Assembly (NCBI RefSeq): GCF_027595985.1
Contig: NC_073305.1
Coordinates: 152,274,423-152,338,422 of the forward strand
Length of the DNA stretch: 64,000 nt
DNA from: Sorex araneus
Taxonomy: Eukaryota; Chordata; Mammalia; Eulipotyphla; Soricidae
Direction: 5' to 3'
Under the pieces are notes generated by a model. That model was not told the DNA's origin, ran no database searches, and saw nothing but the letters and a program-made list of their open reading frames with translations. Shown here one piece after another: positions 20,424-32,280 of this stretch (position 1 is its first letter; each line of letters opens with the position of its first letter). The position numbers and the translations under genes are program-made.

Positions 20424-21876
20424 CTTGACGTGCATTTCTAAGGACCTTCCCTTCCTGTCTTCTCTCCTGTCGCCTTGCTAGGGTGTTAGACACACCGCTC
20501 CGTTTACTCTGAACCCTGCTTCCAAAAGTTATTTGTTAAGTAGAAAGCTCTTAACGGTGTATTTGATTTCTGCGAAAGGAGCAGAAGAACTGTTAGGTCG
20601 TGCTTCAAGCTTAGCTACTACAGTGCTATGGTCACCCAGTACCTGCAGGATGATGCACACCTAAGAGTCACTAGGCAGTATTTTGGTCTTTTATGTCTTT
20701 TATGTCTTTGTCTTGAACGCCTGAACATATTTTCCTCCAGTAGAATGACTCCAGTTTCTCTATAAAGGCACCTCCTCTGCTACAGTCTGTCACAAGAGTG
20801 AAGGGGGAATTCTATGTGGGCATCTAAATTCCAGGAAGTCAAAACAGAAAGTTGGGTTTTATCAGTCTGCTTTTAAACTACATCTTCTTCCCATCTGGGC
20901 GTTCCCCATTTCTCTTCTACTTTATCCTGTTGCCCATTTGCAGGCTATCAGTCTGTTGAAGAATTGTCCACTTTATTTGATCACTAAAGCCCACAACACC
21001 CTCTCACCCCTACCCCCAGTCCCCGCTAATATTTTTCTGTTCTTTTTTGTTCCTTTTAAAATATATGTTGGTTTGCACCTCCCTCTCCATTTCCTACTCT
21101 CTGTGTCCCATAGTAGTAATCGAAGTGGTTCAGGTGAGTTGGGTTAATGTGAAATTGCTTGGCAGAACAGTTCAAGAATCTTTTGAACAGGTCAAGAAAT
21201 TTTTTCAAGAGTTTTCACTGGTGCTGGACAGTCCAAAGAGAGGAGAAAGAAATGTATCTGATTGAGAATCCAAGGGATTATGAACTGATAGATCAGAAAT
21301 TAGAAGTATCTGTGTCCTTTTGCATTCATACCCACCCAGAGTAACATTTGGACAGGTGGGCTCAATAGTGGGGTGAAATCTGGGTGGCCTGGGGTAAGAT
21401 ATAGGCCTGAATTTCTAAATCATTGTAGTGGTAGAGAAAAGGAAATCTTTTGGCTTTTTGTTCCCAAGTGTATGCTTGTTTTTGTTTTATCTGTCCCCCC
21501 CGCCCCCCCTGTTTTGTATATGCTGTCATCATCCTAGTTTCCTTGCTTATGGTTTTCTCTGACCACTGGTTCTTGATAATCTTAGCCAGGAGGAGGTACC
21601 ATATGAGACATAAACACCTACAATTAAGGTGGTATGTTTCAATTTCCTTTTCTCTGAACTTGACAGTAGTAAAACTGTGTATCAGACAGTTCTTAGGATT
21701 CAGACACTTGTTTTCTGTTTCATTGTGGCATGCAACTTCTTGAGGGGAGGAACCATGTTTAATCTCCTTTTGTGTCACCCATTATCTTTAACAGAAACCT
21801 GGTCTACTTTTCTGTCTTTTGTGCATATATTTTTTTTTAATTGCAAGAAATAGATATTTTTCATAAATAATCTCTT

Positions 21877-22044
21877 TTTTTCTTTTTGGGTCACACCTGG
21901 CGATGCACAGGGGTTACGCCTGGCTCTGCACTCAGGAATTACCCCTGGCCGTGCTCAGGGGACCATATGGGATGCTGGGATTTGAACCCGGGTCGGCCGC
22001 GTGCAAGGCAAACGCCCTACCCGCTGTGCTATCTCTCCAGCCCC
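21877..22044 (-). mobile_element. Type A SINE in CENPW intron 1
   Basis: Near-consensus, antisense to the gene. The perfect 15-bp duplication cataaataatctctt is at 21862-21876 and 22045-22059. Confidence 0.95.
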
Positions 22045-22898
22045 CATAAATAATCTCTTGATTTCCTTTTCGGGTAAGCTGATCCCCCCTTCCTAGGCCC
22101 CCCCCAAATTAAATTCTAGATGGAATGGCTTACTTTTTTAGGTTTGAATGCTTGGCCTGCACTTAACATTTGTTTTTTGTTTCACTGATTTTAATTTAAA
22201 ACGGTGGATTTGAGAGGCGTCTATCAGAGGAATAGTTTGGTTTAAAATTCCATGGCATCAAAAAATGATAATACTAATTTGTATCAGTATTTATGGCTTA
22301 TGCCCATAAAATGTAAATGATGTTCCATTGTAAAGTTGATTTGAGGCAATGTGAAGCCATCTTTTATTTGTACAATGATTATTGACTTCCCCCATATTGA
22401 GCCAACGTTTACTAGATGTACAATATTGGCAAAGATAGTTTTTGCCCTTGTTATACAATGTGGAAGATAAGTCAGAAATTTCAGCATAATAGATATAGTT
22501 TTTGCAATAATATGGAGTTATGATAGGAGGTGATAGGAAGCATGAGTCTACATGAATTTACATACCGACTTTGCAAAGTATTTAAGGCAATAGGATGCCA
22601 GTAGGTAAGGTTTTATTTGAATGTTGAAAGAAGTTCAAAAGATCTAGTATAGAACTGGAAACCGAGAAAGGTGAAAGATGAAACTGTAAAAGACTAGTCA
22701 TATGGTACTTAGTATTAAGGAATTTGGAATTTATCCAAAGGGCATCTGGAAACTATTTGTCTTTTGAAGTAGAAATTTAAGGGGAAATCTTACCATATTA
22801 TTCTCATGTTTTTGCTACAAAAGGAGTGGGATATCGTTGGAAGTTAAAAAAGATTGAGATGGTATTCTGTACAGGGTAAGAGTTGGGTGCTTCAAAGT

Positions 22899-22991
22899 TT
22901 TTTTCTTTTTTCTTTTACTGTGTTAGGAATCAAACCCAGGACCTTATACATGCAAGGCAGGTGCTCTGCCATTGAACTACATCCCAGCCCC
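22899..22991 (-). mobile_element. tRNA-Ala/ID-like SINE
   Basis: The complement reads ggggctgggatgtagttc ... gcagagcacctgccttgcat ... gggtttgattcc. This resembles ID-type or tRNA-Ala-derived SINEs rather than the common shrew head. It is short (about 90 bp) and old. Confidence 0.6.
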
Positions 22992-23490
22992 TACTTCAGA
23001 GTTCTTAGGCGAACTGAAGAAGATAATACATCACTCTATCAAAAACACTATCTCTTTCCATGGAATCTTATCCTTATTTAAACACCTTAACTGTCAACTA
23101 AGGGTTTCTTTATAATATAAATAATTAAGAATACCACATTACCTGGTTCTTTAATGTTTGATGATCTCTGGAAGAGTGTGTATCTGGAGTGCACAAAGCA
23201 GTGATTATTATCTGTTGTGTTTTCATCATTCTTTTCACTGCAAAAAGGTATACCATGCTGTGTAAGTTTCCAAAAAAAGTATGTTAAAGATATCTTGAAA
23301 TAATGCCTTAGCTATACCTCTTGTGTGGGGGCAAAGATGAACCTATATTAAATTTAATTCTGTGTTACTTTAAATAAAAGTTAATTGAGTTACAATAATA
23401 AAGGGTACAATACTAAGCTTGGAGACTTAAATTAGTGCCAAATTTTAGTGTTTGAGTTTGAATATCTTTTGGAATTCTTTTCTTTTAAAG

Positions 23491-23604
23491 ATACATCTGA
23501 ACTGCTTATTGTTTATTCATCGATTAGCACAAGAGTCCAGGATGAATGCTTGTGAGAATAAGTGTAAAATCATTAAAAAGGAACATGTACTGGCGGCAGC
23601 AAAG
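23491..23604 (+). CDS. CENPW: CENP-W, coding exon 2 (residues 43-80)
   Basis: This 38-codon exon encodes the core of the histone fold. HLNCLLFIHRLA, KCKIIKKEHVLAAAK and NACE match human CENP-W closely; the middle helix and the third helix with the conserved HVLAAAK are recognisable. Acceptor tcttttaaag ends at 23490, and donor AAG/gtaaaa is at 23605. Both junctions are phase 0, so residues 42 and 43 join without a split codon. Position 43 is isoleucine where human has valine. No stop or frameshift is present. Confidence 0.96.
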
Positions 23605-25093
23605 GTAAAATCTGAATGTCTTTTTTTGACCAGAATTTACTTCAAAAGTACCTTTGGAGTGGGGTGTAGTTTAGTGATAGCATATGTTGTTCATATTATG
23701 GGTGCGATATCTTATATGAAATTTTAAAGCTCTATGACGAAGGGAGTACAGGAGTTCTCTGACAAAGGGAAGAGACTGCCTCTTTCGGTCAATTGAGATC
23801 AACTATCAAAGCAGCACCTTTATCCCCCACAAATACACATCTCTTCCATATTTCACTGCATAGTTGTCTTCACATAGTTCTCACTCCCTGTGACAGAGTG
23901 GTTGCACGCACCTTTGGAGGTACGGGAACTGACATAAAATCTGTGATGACTACCGGATGGAATTCAATGCCTCTGCCTAATTTAGATTCCTCATTCTGCT
24001 TTGTTGAGAGAGTCTGATACCTTGATTTTCATGTTAGTGTGTTTTAATTAGAGTAAAATTTTCTTTGTGTAATAAGATTTCCGATAGTAAGATTAATGGC
24101 TACAACTTTACATCCTTTTGGCAGACAGGGAAAATAAATTACCGTTTATGTCATTTGGAGTAGTTTGTTGTATTTTTAAAAATTTATCACCTTAAATTTA
24201 TTAAAATGTTTTTAATCACATTAAACTTTTATAATTGCTTATTTTCTAACTTGGAGATTTGAGTAAACTCTCGATCAAATAGATAAGCAGAGAACATTGC
24301 TTCTTATTGCTGTTTCTATATGATGTATGAACAAGTCTGATGCCTGCAACACACACAAAAAAAGCTTCAGGGGTTAGATAAGTTTAAATAACACAATATA
24401 CTTCTTTTGACAGTTAAAGTGTTATTTTATAGAGAGAGTTTGTTTATAAGACTGCGAGAAATTGGCAGCTATGTGTGATTGGGGGTTGACTTACTTTTGA
24501 TAGTCAACCTTTGTAGATGTTTAAGCTTTTTTCATTTTGTCCTATCTTTATTTTAGAATAATAAGAGGCTTATTGTAGGTGCAAAAATAGATTTCCCATG
24601 TGATCATTTATTCATTGTCCCATCGTGTTAATATTTCTGTAACTATAGTCATCAAGTTTGGAAGAATATAAGAAATATGTTACTTGAGAAACTTAATAAA
24701 CTTTGGTTAACTTGGTATTTTGTAAATTAATTTGAGTACATACTATATTCAGCATTTTGTACTGTCACTTAAGTCCATAGTATTTTCCACTGTGTACCCA
24801 TACTAGCATCTTTAAGAACAGAAGTACTAGCTTAGGGTATAAACCTATTTGGTGACATCTGAAAACCTAGACTTCAGCATGCCCTGGCATTATGTAGGCA
24901 ATTTAAATTCCGTTGTAATAATATAATTTTCAACAAGTTTCCAGATTATTAAAATGAATATAAAATTTCTTTTAGGTAACATGACTTTAGAGCTGGAGTA
25001 GTACTTCGTGTATTTGAAATTTAGGGTTTTTAATTAGTAAATCATGAGTCTACTTATGTAAAGTTCATCAGTTGTTCAAGAAGTTTTAGAAAT

Positions 25094-25246
25094 AGGTCCC
25101 GAGAGACTACAGTGGTTAAAGTACTTGCCTTGCACAGGGCTGAACCTGGTTTGATCCTCAGCCCTGCATGTAGTCCTCTGATATACCAGAGTAGCCCTGA
25201 GCTAAAAACCAGGAATAAACCCTGAGTCCTACCCCAAAACCAAAAC
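25094..25246 (+). mobile_element. Diverged tRNA SINE
   Basis: Head 'gagagactacagtggttaaa', then 'ttgccttgcacagggctgaa', ending in ccccaaaaccaaaac. It is old and in the same orientation as CENPW. Confidence 0.7.
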
Positions 25247-25338
25247 TCAAAGTTTTTGGAAATAGTTAGGTCTGTTGCTTCCTCTCAAATTTTATTTCTT
25301 GCATGGGCTCTATATGTTGGATAAATGTCTCTGTAATT

Positions 25339-25558
25339 GGGGTCTGAGCTACAGTATAGTGGGTTGGGTGTTTGCCTTGCACACAACTGATCCGGGTTTG
25401 ATCCCCCATATCCCATATGGTTCCTGAGCACCACCAGGAATCCCCGATATCCCATATGGTCCCCCGAACACCACCTGGAATTAATTTCTGAATGCAGAGC
25501 CAGGAGTAACTCCTGAGCGTAACCCGGTGTGACCCAAAAAGAGAAACAACAACACAAA
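25339..25558 (+). mobile_element. Type A SINE with internal tandem duplication
   Basis: The block 'atatcccatatggt ... gagcaccaccaggaat' occurs twice (about 25408-25442 and 25447-25481), which makes the element longer than normal. It ends in gacccaaaaagagaaac. Confidence 0.8.
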
Positions 25559-26051
25559 CTTTTCAGCATAAACGACTAGTCTTGTTTTCTATTTTGATAT
25601 AATTTCCACCCCCCAAAATTTTGTGTAGCAGTGGATATTGCTTTGTAATTTTTAAATGCCTGGTTTGTAATAGAATGTTCAAGTTTGAAACATTCTTTGA
25701 CTTTTTGAATTATCAAATTATGTACAAAACTTAAGATCAAAACTATTCACTTGAATAGTTTCACTTAGAGTTAAATAAAATAGTGTCTGGAAGTTACTAT
25801 AGTAACTATAAAAGTTAATATAAAGCAGATTTAGTGAATCTTGACATGTTTCACATTCCTTGAGAAAAGCAGACTGTTTTAGAAAAGTCTCATTATTTAT
25901 CAGGTAAAAGATTCCCTTGTCACTTTCCATATTGGTTTCTATAAATTCAGTCTTGCATGTTACGTATATAGGGGTATTTAATGTTTTGTTCAGAAATTTT
26001 CTTCTTTTTATAGATTTAATATAAATCTTAATTTCTTCTCCCTTTCTACAG

Positions 26052-26078
26052 GTAATACTAAAGAAGAGCAGAGGTTAG
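26052..26078 (+). CDS. CENPW: CENP-W, terminal coding exon (residues 81-88 and stop)
   Basis: The exon encodes only VILKKSRG followed by TAG. This is the exact C-terminus of human CENP-W, in frame with exon 2 and preceded by a strong acceptor. The total of 42 + 38 + 8 codons gives 88 residues, the human length. The exon continues into a 3' UTR of unknown length; ATTAAA at 26150-26155 is a possible polyadenylation signal. Confidence 0.95.
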   Translation, partial: VILKKSRG

Positions 26079-26235
26079 AAATCAGTGGACTCATTTTGGA
26101 AAAACATGCAATGTATTAAGTGGTAATATGTTATGAATTGGTTAATATTATTAAATACTAACTAGTTGAATTTCTGTATTTGTAAATTTTTTTTTTACTG
26201 GAATATTTCAAGCACTGGCCTTAGAACCTTTTTTT
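26079..26235 (+). other. CENPW: CENPW 3' UTR, extent uncertain
   Basis: It follows the stop codon directly. The only hexamer close to consensus in the first ~100 bases is ATTAAA (26150). A canonical AATAAA is not seen in that stretch, so the transcript may be longer. Confidence 0.45.
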
Positions 26236-26244
26236 GAATGAGTT

Positions 26245-26287
26245 GTCACTTGTATCACTTGTCATCCCGTTGATCTTTGATTTGCTC
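26245..26287 (-). mobile_element. 43-bp RTE-tail-only insertion
   Basis: Only the terminal RTE-like tail (complement of 'gatcaacgggatgacaagtg') and its gtgac/acaag-type simple repeat are present, between direct repeats gaatgagtt (26236-26244 and 26288-26296). It reads as an extremely 5'-truncated retrotransposition. Confidence 0.7.
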
Positions 26288-26426
26288 GAATGAGTTATAT
26301 TTCATTAATATTGGTTAGGTGTTGTGCTCATTTTGCTTACATTTTGTTGCTGTTGCAAATGTTTGACATCAAAAATGAAATCTGATTTGAAGAAGTTATT
26401 TTAAAAAAATTAAGATTAAGTATTTA

Positions 26427-27019
26427 ACTAAGCAGCTGTTAGAAATGATGGAGTCATGAAATTTGCATATAAGTGGATCAACATGGAAAGTATCATGTTA
26501 AGTGAAATGAGTCAGAAAGAGAGAGACAGACATAGAAAGATTGCACTCATCTGTGGAATATAAAGTGACAGAGTGGGGAACTCACACCCAAGAGTAGCAG
26601 AGATAAGGACCAGGAGGTCTGCCCCACAGCTTGGAAACTGGCCTCACACGTGGGGGGAGAAGGCAGCTGAGATAGAGAAGGGAACACCAAGTAGAGGATG
26701 TTGGGAAGACCCATTTGGGTTGAAAGATGCGTGCTGAAAATAGAATATAGACTGAACATGAAGGCCACTCAATACCTCTATTGTGAACTATAATACCCAA
26801 AAGGAGAGAGAACAAAACGGAATGCCCTGCCACAGAGGCAGGGTGGGGTTGTGGGGGATGAGGTGGGGGTGGTGGGAGGGATACTGGGAACATTGGTGGA
26901 GGAGAATGGGTACTGGTGGAGAGATGGGTAAACAATCACCGTATGACTGAAATGCAAACATTAAAATTCATAAGTTTGTAACTACCTCACAGTGATTCAC
27001 TAATAAAAGATTTTTTTAA
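26427..27019 (+). mobile_element. LINE-1 3' end, 5'-truncated
   Basis: End of ORF2 ('atgttaagtgaaatgagtca'), then the full G-rich 3' UTR ('gggtggggttgtgggggat') and a short A-rich end. The 15-bp duplication aagattaagtattta lies at 26412-26426 and 27020-27034. Confidence 0.9.
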
Positions 27020-27034
27020 AAGATTAAGTATTTA

Positions 27035-27327
27035 GATATAGCTGCGGTTAGCTTTTTAATTAATCGTCAAAGAAAAATAATATCTAATATAATCTAGGTA
27101 TATTTCAAATATTAATTTGGGGGATGTATGAGGTAAAAATTTCTCTCTCCTTTTTTTTTGGCCTGTAGATATTTAGTTATTTCAATTTTTTGAAATAACT
27201 CTTGAAAAGATTATTTTTTTCCCCATAGAATTTTATTTTGTCATAGATACATTTTCTTATTTTTTTAGGTTATTCTTGATTTCTGTTACTTCAATTTGCT
27301 TCATTCTTCAGTATTAAAATATATAGT
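27035..27327. other. AT-rich noncoding sequence
   Basis: No element recognised. Confidence 0.35.
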
Positions 27328-27900
27328 CTTTATTTTTTTATTGACACTGATTTGCAAAGTTGTTCACAATAGAATTTTATACCTACATTGTTCCCAATCT
27401 AATACCACTACCAGTTATTTTATTCCTCCATCAGTGCCACAGGTTTCTCCCCACTTCACAACCTGTCTCCTAGATAGACATTTTAAGTTTAATTATTGTA
27501 CATTGGGTCCCAAACTTATGATAGTGTTTGGTCTAGTGGTTTAGATGTATATAGATATCTTGCCTCTATACTACAGATGAGCCAGAGTCCTTTGAGTATT
27601 GCCACTATGTTATTTCAAGAATGTCCCCACTCCATTTCTCTGCTTTACTGGTATTTTTGTTTCTGTAATCTAGAGCAGCTGTTTTGTCCACCATTTTAAT
27701 ACTCTGGGTATATTATTCTTAATACCACATACTAATGAAAACATCTGATATTTTTGTCCTTGTGGGTTAGTACCTCACCATAAGATCATGGTCTTTATTA
27801 ATGTGACTGTGTATTGGAATCAGAGTGAATCCTCTCACTACCTTATTTTTCAGAATCTTTTTTGGCCCTTCTAGTTCGCTTTTCATATAAATTTTAGAAT
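27328..27900 (-). mobile_element. Old LINE-1 3' UTR/ORF2-end remnant (probable)
   Basis: Antisense layout resembling 'ttgcaaagttgttcacaata' and a CACC-rich 3' UTR, followed by ORF2-end-like words. It is too diverged for certainty. Confidence 0.4.
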
Positions 27901-27995
27901 ATTATTTGTACTTAACTTTGCTAGACATTGGTAGTAATTGTATTAAACTATATCAATTTGGTGAGAGTTGGTTTTTACCCTGTTGAATAGTCCAT

Positions 27996-28241
27996 GTCAC
28001 TGTCACTGTCACTGCCATCCCATCGCTCATCAATTTGCTAGAGTGGGCACCAGTAACGTCTCCATTGTGAGACTTGTTACTGTTTTTGGCATATTGAAAT
28101 CTCCACAGGTAGCTTGCCAGGCTCTGCTGTGCAGGCGAGATACTCTCGGTAGCTTGCCAGACTCTCCTAGTGGGGCAGAGGAATTGAACCCCGGTTGGCC
28201 TCTTGCAAGGCAAATGCCCTACCACCGTGTATGCTCCAGCC
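27996..28241 (-). mobile_element. Type B SINE, full length
   Basis: Left end (tgtcac)n, then tail, body and tRNA head complement. The 12-bp duplication tgaatagtccat is at 27984-27995 and 28242-28253. Confidence 0.93.
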
Positions 28242-28549
28242 TGAATAGTCCATAAGTAAATCAATATAGTTTCATGCCTATAAACTCTCTAAACTGTTGT
28301 TTGTCCATATTGCTTGTCATTAATCTGAATGATAATCTAACTGGATACTTTTGGCAAGGTGTTCATTTCATTGACAGTTTGTTTTCCCCTACCATTCTCT
28401 GCTGTCCTGTAGAGTTCCAGTTGCTCTACTGTAATTCTTTTGGAAGTTCCATTGTATATAAGTTCCATCTTAATCTTGCAGCTTTCAATAAGTGAATGGC
28501 CTGTGTCAAAAACAAAACAAAACAGGACAAAACAAAAAAATAGGAACAA

Positions 28550-29165
28550 ATGCTGATGTGACTGTGGGGAAAAAAAGAATATTTATTACTGTTGTTGGGA
28601 ATGTAAACTGATTTAGCCTTTCTGGAAAATAGTGGGAAAATTTCTCAAAAATTAGAAAAGAACTATCATATGACCCAAGCTATCTCAATCCCAAGAACAC
28701 AAAAACACTAATTTGAAAAGATGTGCATACCTGTGTTTATTGCAACATTATTTATAATCAACATTTGGAAAGAACTCAAGTACTCATGACAGAATAGTGG
28801 TTAAAGAAGATGTGGTATTTATATACATAGTGGAATCCTACTCCACTTAAAAAAAATATAAAAGTCTTGCTTTTTGCTACAACATGGATAAAACTGGAAG
28901 ATGTCAGATTAAATGGAATAGATCAGGGAAAAGACGTGCTGATTTAGCTCATTCGGGTGGTATATAAAGAAGCAAAGTAAGGGAATAGGCAATGAGCAAT
29001 CAAACTCTTATACTGATGACAGAACTGAGGTTTCTAAGGGAAGGGAATGGAAGAGAAAAATCCTGTGGAATGTAGTGGAGGGGGTTTTGTCATTTTTCTC
29101 AGGCAAGGTGTAGTAGTAGTATATTCCGGAAATAGCATTTATAGTCTTGTAAACTAATACCACGT
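28550..29165 (+). mobile_element. Old LINE-1 ORF2 end and 3' UTR
   Basis: Ordered, diverged L1 landmarks: 'gttgggaatgtaaactgatt', 'tcatatgacccaagctatct', 'gtggaatcctactccactta', 'aacatggataaaactggaag'. No intact frame. Confidence 0.75.
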
Positions 29166-29315
29166 TAATAAATTAACAATAAGTCTGATTGACCACTTTG
29201 TTCTGTAGCTAAACAAATGTAAGACAAGTATGTAATCTCAGTTTTCCTTCTAAAATTAAGAATTTGAAGGCAGTAGTTCTAACATTACTTCTATCTCTTT
29301 AAAAATTAAATATGA

Positions 29316-29493
29316 GGGGCCTGGAGCTATAGTACTTCGGGTAGAGTGTTTGCCTTGCACAAGGCCAATCTGGGTTTGATCCCCAGCATCCCTTATGGTC
29401 CCTCGAGCACCACCAGGAATAATCTCTGCATCGCTGGGTGTGACCCAAAAAGCAAAAAAAAAAAAAAAATTAATAATAATAATAATAATAATA
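29316..29493 (+). mobile_element. Type A SINE with (AAT)n end
   Basis: Head and body are slightly diverged, and a short segment near 'aataatctctgcatcg' is deleted. An A-run leads into (aat)8 at about 29470-29493. Confidence 0.85.
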
Positions 29494-29869
29494 AAAAGAC
29501 TAATTTTTGAGAAAACTAATATGGAGAATGTTTTACTGTTTGGATATATATCTGAGCTCTAACAGAAATACAGAAATAGGTTCCTGAAACAATGTATTAT
29601 AGGTTCACAAAGCTGTTTTTAGAGCACTTCCGAGTTCCCTAATATCTTTCGTGTTTGTGTAAGAGCTTGGAAAAAGAAAGCTGTTTTATTAGTAGATTTT
29701 CTTAAAATGTTGCAAATTAGTTTTTTTTGCCTATATTACATGTACTAAAAACAAGTTTTACTGAAAGTGCATATCTCAGATACGTACCTTGCTGTAGTTG
29801 ACCTAATTTTGAGTTGTATTGATTACTCCTGATAGTACTTGGGAAATAGCAAATATATAAGGCACTGGT
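29494..29869. other. Noncoding sequence
   Basis: No element recognised. Confidence 0.35.
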
Positions 29870-30890
29870 AGAACTTTATAAGAAAAATCATCCAACTCCA
29901 TCAAAAAATGTGGAGAAGAAATGAACAGAAACTACCTCAAAGAAGAAAATAGCCAAAAGGCACATGAAAAAAATATTCTACGTCACTAATTATCAGGGAG
30001 ATGGAAATCAAAACAATGAGATACCATCTCACATCACAGAGACTGCACACATCCAAAAAAACAAGAACAACCTGCGCTGGCTGGCAGATGCGGGGAGAAA
30101 GGGATTCTCATTCATTGCCAACTTGTCCAGCCTTTTTTGGAAAACAGCATGGGCATTTCTCAAAGAATTAGAAATTGAGCTTCCATTTGACCCAGCAATA
30201 CCACTTCTGAGAATATACTCTCGGGAACCAAAAACACACATCTGCACTCCAATGTTCACTGTAGCACTCACAATAGCCAGAATCTAGAAACAACCCAAGT
30301 GCCTGAGAAGAGATGACTAAAGAAACTGGATCATCTACACAATGGAATACTGTGTAGCTATTAGAAAAAATGAAGTTATAAATTTGCTTATAAATGAATG
30401 GAGATGGAGAGTATCAATGTTGAGTGAAATAAGTCACAAGGAGAGGGACAGATGTCATTCATTTGTGGGAGGCTAATATCCAAGGCCAGGAAGAACAGGG
30501 GCCAGAAGGACTGCTCAGTGGCTGGAAGCTTGTCACAAGTGTGTTGTGGCAGGAGTGGGGAGTGGCCAAGGGCAGTTAGGATAGAGAAGGGATCAGTATG
30601 ACAGTAGTTAAAAATGGTCACTCTGGACAAGACTTGAATGTTAAAAGTAGATAAGGGAATATACATGATAATCTTTCAGTATCTGTATTGCAAACAGTAA
30701 TAACCAAAAAGGAAGGAAAGGGGGAGCGGAGAGAGAGAGAGAGATTGCCTGCCATAGAGGCACTCAGGGATAGTGGGGAAGGGAAACTGGGTATTGTTGG
30801 GGGAAAATGTACACTAGTGAAGGGATGGGTGTTGGAACATTATATGACTGATATCTTTGTACTCTCTCTTGCCTTGCATTTTGAGTATTC
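29870..30890 (+). mobile_element. LINE-1 ORF2 3' end with 3' UTR
   Basis: Continuous L1 from the 'ccaactccatcaaaaaatg' region through ORF2 C-terminal words (translated LEIELPFDPAIPLLRIYS at about 30167-30220) into the G-rich 3' UTR. It contains several frame breaks. Confidence 0.85.
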
Positions 30891-31586
30891 TTAGAGTCTC
30901 AGAACCACTAAGCTTCTCTAGTGAAGATAGCACTGCAACACTGTATAGAGATAAAATATTCCCATGGGGAAAGCATTTAGAATTTATGTGCTAAATTCAT
31001 ACTAAGGGAACCAGCTGGAAAAATCTATTTAGGTACTATATTTGACCTACAAATTTTTTTTGGACTTAACTATGTTTTTAAATTGTTTCATTTACATTTT
31101 AAAATTAAATTTCACATATGATTTGATTTCTGGCTTTAAAATTGGACACAACTTGCACAATCAATTGGATCTAAACACCCTTCAGAGGAAGACATTCTTT
31201 TGTTCACTCTACATTCAACTGCTTTATGTAGGTTTAATTGCTGCACCTCTGTAAGCATTTCAGTTCTCCCATTCGAACAACTTTAAATTGGCACTTATCT
31301 TCACATTTCTAGTAAATTTTAGTGGCAAGTCCTAACTTATATTTTTCTGTTATATTTTCTTTTTGCATTGCATTTTCTAAGTTTCTCATTTCTGCTAGTA
31401 GCTCTGTCATTGATTCAAAAACTTATAAAATTACAAGCTTAATATAGCAATTAGTTCTTTAAAGGATTCTTGTGACAGTAAAGTGGGACAAACTTTCAGT
31501 TCATCTAACTCTATCGCCCATTCTCACTTAAAAAAGGAAGACAAATTCTGGAGGTTTCTTGTATCTGTGTGAATTGGATTAAAACG
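30891..31586. other. Noncoding sequence
   Basis: AT-rich, no element recognised. Confidence 0.35.
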
Positions 31587-31597
31587 TTCAATTTGAG

Positions 31598-31774
31598 CTG
31601 CTGGAGCCATACCATGGCAGGTAGGGCATTTGCCTTGCACGCTGCCGACCCGGGTTCAATTCCCAGCATCCCATATGGTCCCCTAAGCACTGCCAGGGGT
31701 AATTCCGAGTGCAGAGCCAGGAATAACCCCTGAGCATCCCTGGGTGTGACCCAAAAAGAAAAAAAAGAAAACCT
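31598..31774 (+). mobile_element. Type A SINE
   Basis: Near-complete, with tail aaaaagaaaaaaaagaaaac. The 11-bp duplication ttcaatttgag is at 31587-31597 and 31775-31785. Confidence 0.92.
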
Positions 31775-31785
31775 TTCAATTTGAG

Positions 31786-32146
31786 GACTGGAGAGATGGT
31801 AAAGGGATTAAGTCACTTCCCTGTGGTTTAATAACATAGTTCATTGTTTTTCAAATAGTCCATTGTGTGATTCTAAGAGTTTGAGAGGTGTGGCAAAAGT
31901 GCACTTTAGACTAGTTCTAGGATGATTTACTTGTAGAGTCATCAGGTACTAGAGATCTAGAATTTTGAGTGGTAATCCTGCAAAATGTACTGCTGTGCCT
32001 ACATCAATTTGGCACTTTAATTCACATTTGTCAAATGGATGGGTGATGGAAACTAAAGTCCAAACTCTTTTGACTGATGTTTGCTGTGTCATATTTCAAA
32101 CACAAACATGACTTCAAAAGTTTTGAAGAATAATGCAGATGAAACT
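31786..32146. other. Noncoding sequence
   Basis: The first 45 bases start 'gactggagagatggtaaagg' and may be a stub of an old SINE head. Nothing else recognised. Confidence 0.3.
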
Positions 32147-32280
32147 GGACTTTCTTGCACATAGCCCATATGGGTTCAATCCTGAGCACCACCCAGAGTA
32201 ATTCCTGAGTGCAAAGCTAAGAATAACCTCTGAGTATTGCCAGTGTGGCCCAAAACCAAAATAAATAAATAAATAATTAA
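32147..32280 (+). mobile_element. Truncated old tRNA SINE
   Basis: Lacks most of the head. It retains 'gagtaattcctgagtgcaaa' and ends in (aaat)n. Confidence 0.7.

Larger units (their letters stand above)
19784..23490 (+). other. CENPW: CENPW intron 1 (3,707 bp)
   Basis: A GT-AG intron with donor gtgggc and acceptor ttcttttaaag. It contains two near-consensus antisense type A SINEs, an older tRNA-Ala-like SINE, and otherwise unassigned sequence. No additional coding exon with homology was seen inside it. Confidence 0.9.
23605..26051 (+). other. CENPW: CENPW intron 2 (2,447 bp)
   Basis: GT-AG, with a strong pyrimidine-rich acceptor (ctccctttctacag) before exon 3. It contains two SINE copies on the gene's own strand (25094-25246 and 25339-25558). 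Otherwise it is single-copy-looking AT-rich sequence. Confidence 0.9.

Noticed and set aside
21362-21778. 138-codon minus-strand frame in CENPW intron 1
   Set aside because: Low-information composition, no domain, intronic. Not enough evidence for an antisense gene.
29964-30287. 107-codon frame as a gene
   Set aside because: It contains L1 ORF2 C-terminal motifs and is part of a broken L1.
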